A stretch of DNA of 54,396 bases from Mycobacterium nebraskense (lineage in GTDB: Bacteria; Actinomycetota; Actinomycetes; Mycobacteriales; Mycobacteriaceae): NCBI RefSeq assembly GCF_002102255.1, contig NZ_LQPH01000116.1, positions 1-54,396 of the forward strand, read 5' to 3'. Below the pieces are notes generated by a model. It did no database searches. It was given only the letters and a program-made list of their open reading frames with translations, and was not told the origin of the DNA. A program made the position numbers and the translations under genes. Shown one piece after another: positions 47,387 through 54,396 of the stretch (within the stretch, counting starts at the first letter, position 1; each line of letters opens with the position of its first letter).

Positions 47387-48025
47387 ATGCAACTGACGCA
47401 TTTCGGCCACTCCTGTCTACTTGCCGAATTCGACCACACCCGGGTGCTCTTCGATCCTGGAACCTTCGCGCACGGTTTTGAGGGCATAACGGGGTTATCG
47501 GCCATCCTGATCACCCATCAACACCCCGACCACGTCGACGGCACCCGGCTGCCGGCGCTGCTCGAGGGCAACCCGGACGCCGTGCTGTACGCCGATCCGC
47601 AAACCACCGCCCAGCTGGGCGCGCCGTGCCAGGCGGTGCACGTCGGTGACGAGTTACGGATCGGTGAGCTGACGGTTCGCGCCATCGGCGGCAAACACGC
47701 CATCATTCACCCGGAAATCCCTGTGATAGAGAACATTTCGTTCCTGGTGGGGGACGGCGATCATCGCGCCAGGCTGATGCATCCAGGTGACGCGCTGTTC
47801 GTGCCCGACGAGCCGGTGGACGTCTTGGCGACACCGGCGGCGGCGCCGTGGATGAAGATCTCCGAGGCCGTCGACTACCTTCGCGCGGTGGCGCCGGCGC
47901 GCGCGGTGCCCATCCACCAAGGGATCATCGCCCCGGACGCGCGGGGCATCTACTACGGCCGGCTCACCGAGATGACCACCACCGACTTCCAGGTGTTGCC
48001 CGAGGAGGACGCGGTCACCTTCTGA
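47387..48025 (+). CDS. Metallo-beta-lactamase-fold hydrolase (Rv0786c-like)
   Basis: 212 aa from the ATG 47387. THQHPDHVDG is the HxHxDH metal motif, GGKHAIIHPE and the terminal VPIHQGI supply further ligands. UlaG-like small hydrolase; substrate unknown. Starts 34 nt from the divergent secreted-protein gene. Confidence 0.87.
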   Translation: MQLTHFGHSCLLAEFDHTRVLFDPGTFAHGFEGITGLSAILITHQHPDHVDGTRLPALLEGNPDAVLYADPQTTAQLGAPCQAVHVGDELRIGELTVRAIGGKHAIIHPEIPVIENISFLVGDGDHRARLMHPGDALFVPDEPVDVLATPAAAPWMKISEAVDYLRAVAPARAVPIHQGIIAPDARGIYYGRLTEMTTTDFQVLPEEDAVTF

Positions 48026-48027
48026 CC

Positions 48028-48087
48028 GCGAGCAGACGCAAAATCGCACAATCTCAGCCCGGTCCGTGCGATTTTGCGTCTGCTCGC
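48028..48087. terminator. 22-bp perfect inverted repeat, bidirectional terminator
   Basis: The arms 48028-48049 and 48066-48087 are exact complements (core GCAGACGCAAAATCGC), loop 16 nt. It lies in the 82-nt gap between two convergent genes (hydrolase + and flavoprotein -). This sequence motif is, from general knowledge, widely repeated in mycobacterial convergent gaps. It acts as a two-way terminator by inference. Confidence 0.7.
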
Positions 48088-48107
48088 CGAATCGCCGAAT
48101 CGTCGAG

Positions 48108-49775
48108 CTAGGCGATGTCGTCGGCGACGCCGCGGCCCGCGGCGCGCCCGGAGAAGATGCAACCGCCCAGGAACGTGCCTTCCAGGGCGCGGTAGCCGTG
48201 CACGCCGCCGCCACCGAACCCGGCCACCTCGCCGGCGGCGTATAGCCCGTTGAGGGGTGTGCCGTCGGCCTTCAGCACGCGGGTGGCCAGGTCGGTTTCT
48301 ATGCCACCCAACGTCTTTCGGGTCAGGATGTGCAGCTTGACCGCGATCATCGGCCCCGCCTTCGGATCGGTCAGCCGATGCGGTGCCACCACCCGGCCCA
48401 GCCGGTCGCCCAGGTAGCCGCGGGCGGCGCGGATCGCGGTGATCTGGCCGTCCTTGCTGAACTTGTTGGCCACCTCGCGGTCGCGAGCGGTCACCTCGGC
48501 CTCCACCGTGGCGTAGTCCAGCGGCGCCACGGCGGGCAGCTTGTTCATCGCGGTCACCAACTCCCGCAACGATTTTGCGCTGACGAAGTCCACTCCCCGG
48601 TCGACGAATGCCTGCACCGGTCCGGGTGGCCCGGAGCGCGCCCGGTTACGCAGCAGCGCACGCAGGCTCTGCCCGGTCAGATCGGGATTCTGCTCCTGCC
48701 CCGAGAGCGCGAATTCCTTCTCGATGATTCTGGCGTTCAACACGAACCAGGTGTAGTCATACCCGGATTTGGTGATGTATTCGAGCGTGCCGAGGGTGTC
48801 GAAACCGGGGTACAGCGGCACCGGCAACCGCTTGCCGCTCGCGTCGAGCCACAGCGACGACGGCCCCGGAATGATGCGGATCCCGTGGCGGGGCCAGATC
48901 GGGTCATAGTTGGTGATGCCCTCGGTGTAATGCCACATCCGGTCCGGGTTGATGACCCGCGCACCGGCCTGCTGGGAGATGCCGATCATCCTGCCGTCGA
49001 CGTGAGCAGGCACCCCGCTGAGCAACTGCTCGGGTATGCGACCCATGCGCTTGGGCCAATTCTTGCGCACCAGCTCGTGGTTGGCGCCGATGCCGCCGCT
49101 GGTGACGATCACCGCGGGCGCGCGGAATTCGAATTGCCCCACGGCCGTTCGTGACGACGCCACGCCCCTCGGCGCGGCCGAGGGCTCCAGCACCGTGCCC
49201 CGGACGCCGGTCACCGCGCCATCCTCGACGATCAACTCGTCGACCTGGTGGCGATGCGCGAAGCGCACTGTCGAGCGATCCCGCAGCTGACGGGCGAAAA
49301 TCTCGACCAAAGCGGGCCCGGTGCCCCAGGTGATGTGGAAGCGGGGCACCGAATTGCCATGCCCCTGTGCGTCATACCCGCCACGTTCGGCCCAGCCCAC
49401 CAGCGGAAAGATTTTGAGGCCCCGGTCACGCAGCCAACGGCGTTTCTCCCCCGCCGCGAAATCGACATAGGCGTGCGCCCATTGGCGTGGCCAGTAGTCC
49501 TCGGGCCGATCGAACGCCGCGGTACCGAGCCAATCTTGCAGGGCGAGTTCGTGGCTGTCGCGAATCCCCAGGCGTCGCTGCTCGGGGCTGTCGACGAAGA
49601 ACAAGCCGCCGAACGACCAGAAGGCCTGCCCACCCAGGTTCGCGCTGCTCTCCTGGTCGACGATCAGCACCCGCAGGCCCCGGTCCACCAACTCGCAGGC
49701 GGCCACCAAACCCGCGAGTCCCGCCCCGACGATGATGGTGTCGGCGCCGAACCCCCCGGCCGAAGAATCGCTCAT
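48108..49775 (-). CDS. FAD-binding dehydrogenase (Rv0785-like, KstD/fumarate-reductase family)
   Basis: 555 aa. IIVGAGLAGLVAACEL binds the FAD ADP moiety, with GGQAFWSFGGLFFVDSPEQ as the family's next block. The C-terminal YAAGEVAGFGGGGVHGYRALEG holds the second FAD contact. Resembles 3-ketosteroid dehydrogenase-like flavoproteins; substrate not determined. It starts at the ATG 49775. Confidence 0.9.
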   Translation of the reverse strand: MSDSSAGGFGADTIIVGAGLAGLVAACELVDRGLRVLIVDQESSANLGGQAFWSFGGLFFVDSPEQRRLGIRDSHELALQDWLGTAAFDRPEDYWPRQWAHAYVDFAAGEKRRWLRDRGLKIFPLVGWAERGGYDAQGHGNSVPRFHITWGTGPALVEIFARQLRDRSTVRFAHRHQVDELIVEDGAVTGVRGTVLEPSAAPRGVASSRTAVGQFEFRAPAVIVTSGGIGANHELVRKNWPKRMGRIPEQLLSGVPAHVDGRMIGISQQAGARVINPDRMWHYTEGITNYDPIWPRHGIRIIPGPSSLWLDASGKRLPVPLYPGFDTLGTLEYITKSGYDYTWFVLNARIIEKEFALSGQEQNPDLTGQSLRALLRNRARSGPPGPVQAFVDRGVDFVSAKSLRELVTAMNKLPAVAPLDYATVEAEVTARDREVANKFSKDGQITAIRAARGYLGDRLGRVVAPHRLTDPKAGPMIAVKLHILTRKTLGGIETDLATRVLKADGTPLNGLYAAGEVAGFGGGGVHGYRALEGTFLGGCIFSGRAAGRGVADDIA

Positions 49776-49823
49776 GTCCGACCAGGGTAGTGCCAGCGCA
49801 GGACGAGTTGAGGAGACGTTTGG

Positions 49824-50528
49824 TCAGGCCGCGTCGAGAATCGCCTTGTCGCGCCGCCAGCGGTACACCGTCGGTGCGCAGCCGTGCATCAGCGACAGAT
49901 CGACGGCGTCCACCATCGCCTGCAGCGGGCCCGGTTTGCGCAGGTGACGGGCGGCGACGGCGACTCGCACCACGCCGCCGCGACGGGCGATCCGCTCGGC
50001 GGACAACACCACCATCCGGCACCACCACGGCTCGGTGAGAAAGCCTTCCCCGATGCCCAAGACGCGGGATCGCACAGTCGTGTGCCGAACCAGGTCGGTG
50101 ATGCCGTGCAGGTCGGCGAGCAGCCGAAACCCGTTGTCCGGCAATGCCTTGACGACGCCCGGGGATACCACCCAGCCGGGCGCCGCGAACAGCCGCGTAC
50201 GCAGCCCGAGGTGCTCGAGCACCCGGTCGGCGGCCATCAGCCGCAGGTTGGCCTCGTGGGCCCGAAGGATCGCGAATTCACCGCGGCGCTTCTTGGTGGC
50301 CGCGTCGTCATAGCCGTGCAGCACGATGGCGTCGCCGCCGGACCGCCGGTCGGTCAGCCATTCGACGGTGCGCGGGTCGTGGTCGAGTCGGTAGTCACCA
50401 CTGAGCCGGGGAGCCACCAACAGCGACACCGGCACGTTGCGGGCATCCATTTGCGCGCAGAACGCCTCGACGTCAGCCAGGGTGCGTTCGCCTATCCCCG
50501 AGACCGAGACGATCAATTTTCCAGCCAC
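49824..50528 (-). CDS. DUF2334 polysaccharide-deacetylase-like protein (Rv0784-like)
   Basis: 234 aa from the GTG 50528 (AGKLIVSVSGIGERTL), as the upstream open frame has no matching residues. LLVAPRLSGDYRLDHDP and IVLHGYDD carry the His/Asp of the deacetylase-like barrel, and FAAPGWVVSPG is the third conserved loop. Catalysis is unproven for DUF2334 proteins. It is 48 nt upstream of the flavoprotein gene on the same strand and probably in its operon. Confidence 0.85.
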   Translation of the reverse strand: MAGKLIVSVSGIGERTLADVEAFCAQMDARNVPVSLLVAPRLSGDYRLDHDPRTVEWLTDRRSGGDAIVLHGYDDAATKKRRGEFAILRAHEANLRLMAADRVLEHLGLRTRLFAAPGWVVSPGVVKALPDNGFRLLADLHGITDLVRHTTVRSRVLGIGEGFLTEPWWCRMVVLSAERIARRGGVVRVAVAARHLRKPGPLQAMVDAVDLSLMHGCAPTVYRWRRDKAILDAA

Positions 50529-50662
50529 ACCCGCAGTTTGACGATCCCAGGTGTCGGAATGGTGAAGGACACGCAGACGGCAGGCGTATAACGAGACTCG
50601 CCGGAACACCGCCAAAGGCACGGAAAACGCATGCCAGGGACGGTCAAAGCGATCGATTCGAT

Positions 50663-52276
50663 ATGCTAAGCAACGCCATGGATGAGGCCCCCTTCGCAGC
50701 GGCCGACACCCCGCTGCCCTACGTCCCAGCGTTGGGTGCCGACGAGCGGGACTACCCCGACAAGCTGGATGCCGGACTGTTGCGGATCTCCGGCGTGTGC
50801 ATCCTGGCCACGGTCATGGCGATCATCGATGTCACCGTCGTCAGCGTCGCGCAGCGCACTTTTATCGACCAGTTCGCGTCCTCCCAGGCCGTTGTCGGCT
50901 GGACGATGACCGGCTACACGCTCGCTCTGGCGACCGTCATCCCGATAACCGGGTGGGCGGCCGACCGGTTCGGCACCAAACGGCTCTTCATGGGGTCGGT
51001 CCTGGCTTTCACACTGGGCTCGTTGCTGTGCGCACTGGCACCGAACATTCTGCTGCTCATTGTCTTTCGGATGGTGCAGGGCGTCGGCGGCGGCATGCTG
51101 CTGCCCCTAGGATTCATGATCCTGACCCGTGAAGCGGGCCCCCGGAGGCTCGGCCGCCTGATGTCGATCCTGAGCATCCCAATGCTGCTGGCCCCGATCG
51201 CCGGCCCGATCCTGGGCGGCTGGCTCATCGACACCTCGAGTTGGAGGTGGATCTTTCTGATCAACCTGCCGATCGGACTCGTGACTATCGGCCTCGCGGC
51301 AATCGTGTTCGAAAGGGATCAACCCGCGCGGTCGGAGACCTTCGACCTCGTCGGCGTGCTACTGCTCTCGCCGGGACTGGCGACGTTCCTGTTCGCGGTG
51401 TCGTCGGTCCCGGGCCGCGGAACTGTGGCGGACCGCCACGTGCTGATACCGGCGGCCGTCGGCCTGGCGTTGATCGCCGCGTTCGTCGCGCATGCATGGC
51501 ACCGCGCCGATCACCCGCTCATCGATCTGCGGTTGTTTCGCAACCCGGTGCTCACCCACGCCAATGTGACGATGCTGGTATTCGCCAGCGCCTTCTTTGG
51601 CGCCGGCCTACTGCTGCCAAGCTACTTCCAGCAGGTGCTCCACCAGACGCCGATGCAGGCGGGCCTGCGGATGATCCCCCAGGGACTCGGCGCCATGCTG
51701 ACCATGCGGCTGACCGGGCCGTTGGTGGACCGACAGGGGCCCGGCAAGATCGTGCTGGTCGGCATCGCGCTGATCACCGGCGGCCTGGGCACCTTCACCA
51801 TCGGCGTCGCCAGGCAGGCCGACTACCTGCCCACGCTGCTGATCGGTCTGGCCATCATGGGCCTCGGCATGGGCTGCACCATGATGCCCTTGTCCGTCGC
51901 CGCGGTGCAGGCGCTGGCCCCGCATCAGATCGCCCGGGGAACGACGCTGATGAGCGTCAGCCATCAGGTGGGCGGGTCGATGGGCACCGCGCTGATGTCG
52001 ATGATCGTGACAAATCAGTTCAATCGGAGTGAAAACATCGTCGCCGCGAACAAGCTCGCGGCGCTGCAGCAGAAAGCCGCGGTCAGCGGGGTGCCGGTTG
52101 ACCAGTCCGCAATACCGCGGCAAACGCTGGACCCCGGCTTTTGGGGCAACGTGATGCACGACCTTTCCCACGCCTATACGGCGGTATTTGTGGTCGCGGT
52201 GGTGCTGGTGGTGTCGACGATCATTCCGGCGTCCTTTCTCCCGAAAAAACCCGCGACCCAAACAGTCGGTGAATAG
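50663..52276 (+). CDS. emrB: EmrB/QacA-type MFS drug exporter, copy 1 (Rv0783c-like)
   Basis: 537 aa with 14 predicted membrane helices (DHA2 family). Motif A-like WAADRFGTKRLF, motif C-like LLAPIAGPILGGWLI and an ordered loop QQVLHQTPMQAGLRM are present. The ATG 50663 and ATG 50678 are both usable; the second copy has the same arrangement. Proton-driven export of hydrophobic compounds is the family role. Tandem with a close paralogue. Confidence 0.92.
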   Translation: MLSNAMDEAPFAAADTPLPYVPALGADERDYPDKLDAGLLRISGVCILATVMAIIDVTVVSVAQRTFIDQFASSQAVVGWTMTGYTLALATVIPITGWAADRFGTKRLFMGSVLAFTLGSLLCALAPNILLLIVFRMVQGVGGGMLLPLGFMILTREAGPRRLGRLMSILSIPMLLAPIAGPILGGWLIDTSSWRWIFLINLPIGLVTIGLAAIVFERDQPARSETFDLVGVLLLSPGLATFLFAVSSVPGRGTVADRHVLIPAAVGLALIAAFVAHAWHRADHPLIDLRLFRNPVLTHANVTMLVFASAFFGAGLLLPSYFQQVLHQTPMQAGLRMIPQGLGAMLTMRLTGPLVDRQGPGKIVLVGIALITGGLGTFTIGVARQADYLPTLLIGLAIMGLGMGCTMMPLSVAAVQALAPHQIARGTTLMSVSHQVGGSMGTALMSMIVTNQFNRSENIVAANKLAALQQKAAVSGVPVDQSAIPRQTLDPGFWGNVMHDLSHAYTAVFVVAVVLVVSTIIPASFLPKKPATQTVGE

Positions 52277-52505
52277 CGCAAGACCGGCCAGTCAGTGCGG
52301 CGGTGCGTCCACGGGCATCGCCCCAGTAGCAATTTCTGCCTGCCACATGCCGGACCAGCGTAGGCGGTGTGAGCCGTTCACCGCGCCGGCTCTGGAAAGA
52401 GGAACGTTGTCGGTCCGACCACCGGTCACCTGCCTGGCCAGCAAGTGAAGGGCGCCGGCGGAACCAAACGCCTAAAAGCGTCCGCGGCAGGGTACCGGTA
52501 TAGAT

Positions 52506-54119
52506 ATGCTCGGCAACACCATGCAGAAGGCCTATTCCGCCACTTCCGATGCCCCGGCAGACCCCACTTCTACCGGGCGATCAGACGCGGGCCGACACGA
52601 GTCTCCCGATAAGCTGGACGCCGCGCTACTCCGCATCGCCGGGGTTTGCGGCCTCGCGTGCATTATGGCAATTTTGGACAACACCGTCGTACTCGTTGCG
52701 CAGCCGACTTTCCTCGCGCAATTCGGCTCGACCCAGGCCATCGTGTCGTGGACGATCGCCGGCTATATGCTCGCTTTTGCGACGGTGATCCCGATAACGG
52801 GTTGGGCGGCCGACCGCTTCGGGACCAAACGGCTCTTCATGAGTGCGCTCATGCTATTCACGCTCGGCTCGCTGCTGTGCGCGGTGGCACCAAACATTTT
52901 GCTGCTCATCATCTTTCGGGTGCTGCAGGGTATCGGTGGCGGCATGCTATTGCCGCTGAGTTTTGTGATCTTGACTCGCGAGGCGGGGCCGAAGCGGGTC
53001 GGCCGCCTAATGGCGGTCGGGGGCCTCCCAATTCTTCTCGGCCCCATCGGCGGCCCGATCCTGGGGGGCTGGCTAATCGATGCCTACGGTTGGAAATGGA
53101 TCTTCCTGGTAAACCTGCCGATCGGGCTCGCCGCGTTCGCCCTCGCGGGAATTATGTTCGCGAAAGATCGCCCGGCCCCGTCGGAGGCGTTCGACTTCGT
53201 CGGCGTGCTGCTGCTGTCGCCAGGCGTGGCAGCATTCCTGATTGGAGTGTCGTGCATCCCGGGACGCGGCACGGTAATCGACCGCTATGTGTTGATACCG
53301 GCGCTCATCGGGCTGGCTTTGATCATCGCGTTCGTCTTGCATGCCTGGTATCGCACCGATCACCCGCTGATTGACCTGCGGCTGTTCAAGAACCGCGTGG
53401 TGACAGAAGTCAATGTGACGTTGCTGGTATTCGCTATCGCCTTTGTCGGCGTCGGGCTGCTAGTTCCCAGCTATTTCCAGGTCGTGCTGCACCAAACCCC
53501 GATGCAGGCCGGTCTGCACATGGTGCCGGTGGGAGTCGGTGCCCTATTGACTATGCCGCTGGGCGGGGTATTCGTGGACAAACGAGGACCCGGCAATATC
53601 GTGCTTGTTGGCCTCACGCTGATGACCATAGGCCTCGGCATATTCACCTTCGGAGTGGCCAAGCAGGCCGCCTATCAACCGACGCTGCTGGCCGGGCTGA
53701 CGATCATGGGGCTGGGCATAGGGTTCACCACGACGCCGCTCAATGCGGCGCTCATGCAGTCGCTGACACCGCATCAGATCGCCCGCGGGACGACGCTGAT
53801 GGCCGTCAACCAGCAGGTAGGTGGGTCGATCGGAGCTTCCTTGATGGCGGTGATACTGACCAATCAGTTCAATCACAACACATACATCGCCAGTGCAAAC
53901 AAGTTGGCAGCATTGCACGATAACGCCGCTCGGCACGGGCAGCCGATTGACCCGTCTGCCATTCCGCGTCAAACGGCCAATCCCGATTTCGCGACCAATC
54001 TTTTGCACAGCCTTTCCCACGCTTACACAGTGGTGTATGTGCTGGCTGTCGTGTTGGTGGCGTTGACGATCCTTCCGGCGTTGTTCTTGCCAAGGAAGGC
54101 ACACATAGTCAGCGATTAG
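52506..54119 (+). CDS. EmrB/QacA-type MFS drug exporter, copy 2
   Basis: 537 aa, the same length as copy 1 and highly similar along its entire length: WAADRFGTKRLF, GPIGGPILGGWLID, VVLHQTPMQAGLH and TPHQIARGTTLM recur. The start region ATGCTCGGCAACACCATG also mirrors copy 1, so the duplication included the translation start. It differs mainly in the N-terminal tail and C-terminus. The 229-nt gap between copies shows no gene. Confidence 0.92.
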   Translation: MLGNTMQKAYSATSDAPADPTSTGRSDAGRHESPDKLDAALLRIAGVCGLACIMAILDNTVVLVAQPTFLAQFGSTQAIVSWTIAGYMLAFATVIPITGWAADRFGTKRLFMSALMLFTLGSLLCAVAPNILLLIIFRVLQGIGGGMLLPLSFVILTREAGPKRVGRLMAVGGLPILLGPIGGPILGGWLIDAYGWKWIFLVNLPIGLAAFALAGIMFAKDRPAPSEAFDFVGVLLLSPGVAAFLIGVSCIPGRGTVIDRYVLIPALIGLALIIAFVLHAWYRTDHPLIDLRLFKNRVVTEVNVTLLVFAIAFVGVGLLVPSYFQVVLHQTPMQAGLHMVPVGVGALLTMPLGGVFVDKRGPGNIVLVGLTLMTIGLGIFTFGVAKQAAYQPTLLAGLTIMGLGIGFTTTPLNAALMQSLTPHQIARGTTLMAVNQQVGGSIGASLMAVILTNQFNHNTYIASANKLAALHDNAARHGQPIDPSAIPRQTANPDFATNLLHSLSHAYTVVYVLAVVLVALTILPALFLPRKAHIVSD

Positions 54120-54335
54120 CCGCCATCACCCGCGGAAACAAGATCTTCGCAATTCGTATCACTTGTCCATCGGGTCGGTCGCTCGCTCTGACTTGATCGT
54201 TGATGGCGTCATTGAGCCACAGTGTCTGGCTCATTGTTGGCCATGTTCGCGGCCAACGCTTACGCGTCCCGGACGCCCAACCCCAAATCGATGACGACGC
54301 AGCTACCGCTGCGGACCGCCCTGACTTAGGACAAT
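54120..54335. other. Gap downstream of the exporter copies, no gene seen
   Basis: 216 nt, visibly lower in GC than the rest of the window, with no credible frame. Contains a duplicated TGGC-containing segment (around 54220-54260, GCCACAGTGTCTGGC then TTGTTGGCCATG) but no clear terminator. It may be a scar next to a mobile element. Confidence 0.3.
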
Positions 54336-54396
54336 TTAGTGTGCACGGCCTGGGGTGATCGCTGCGATGGCGTCGCGGAGGTCGTCGGGTAGTGGA
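54336..54396 (-). CDS. Partial C-terminus of an unidentified protein
   Basis: The last 19 residues of a frame entering from the right edge: PLPDDLRDAIAAITPGRAH followed by TAA at 54338-54336. Only the end is in view, so the family cannot be named; a transposase C-terminus is possible given the low-GC gap beside it. Confidence 0.35.
   Translation of the reverse strand, partial: PLPDDLRDAIAAITPGRAH

Overview
The window looks like chromosome from a slow-growing Mycobacterium, most likely of the M. avium complex or a close relative. The evidence is the high GC, frequent GTG/TTG starts, TANNNT -10 boxes sitting 6-7 nt before start codons (leaderless mRNAs), and a gene order that follows the M. 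tuberculosis Rv0830-to-Rv0783c block in inverted orientation. Species assignment is inference from recognised genes; no search was run.

Left part (1-8.1 kb): a HipA-like kinase gene lies next to a tRNA cluster (Phe, Asp, Glu on -, Lys on +), in a place where integrative elements often insert. Then come a methyltransferase, a nucleoside-deaminase-like protein, the Ni/Co sensor KmtR with a 36 % histidine small protein behind it, a DUF2236 oxygenase/TetR divergent pair sharing a perfect palindrome, the acyl-ACP desaturase desA1 and a tRNA-dihydrouridine synthase.

8.1-20.6 kb: an LCP cell-wall ligase, phoY2 convergent with a complete pstS-pstC-pstA-pstB phosphate transporter operon, then mshD, glnR and lmeA. 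The sulfur operon (DUF4395, cysA2, sseC2) is preceded by a leaderless 29-codon poly-cysteine leader peptide. A 32-aa membrane protein is coupled to an Rv0813c-type lipid/haem-binding-fold protein.

20.7-24.8 kb holds the most unusual content. A polytopic membrane protein carries Rossmann/TrkA-N-like domains, an RyR domain and two C-terminal GDW repeats. It is followed by a TIR protein that spans the membrane and ends in a PknH-like, four-cysteine extracytoplasmic sensor domain. The pair sits between genes that are neighbours in M. tuberculosis (Rv0813c and Rv0812), so it looks like an accessory two-gene signalling or defence system. The 140 nt between the two genes contains mutually exclusive hairpins and a possible leaderless 21-codon ORF overlapping the TIR start.

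24.8-38.6 kb: a folate/PLP aminotransferase, YgfZ, a DUF3073 protein, then purM, purF and purL with an orphan MCE protein and a CPBP protease between them, a VOC protein, an M18 aminopeptidase, a MAC-type tandem repeat, and the DyP peroxidase-encapsulin nanocompartment operon.

38.6-54.4 kb: an SDR; a MOSC-ferredoxin-reductase fusion with a one-base frameshift near its end; a dehalogenase remnant; a cupin; a VOC protein; a phospholipid-acyltransferase plus wax-ester/TAG synthase pair; purQ-purS; a secreted protein; a metallo-hydrolase; a flavoprotein dehydrogenase; a deacetylase-like protein; and two tandem EmrB-type exporters. No rRNA, CRISPR array or intact insertion sequence was seen.
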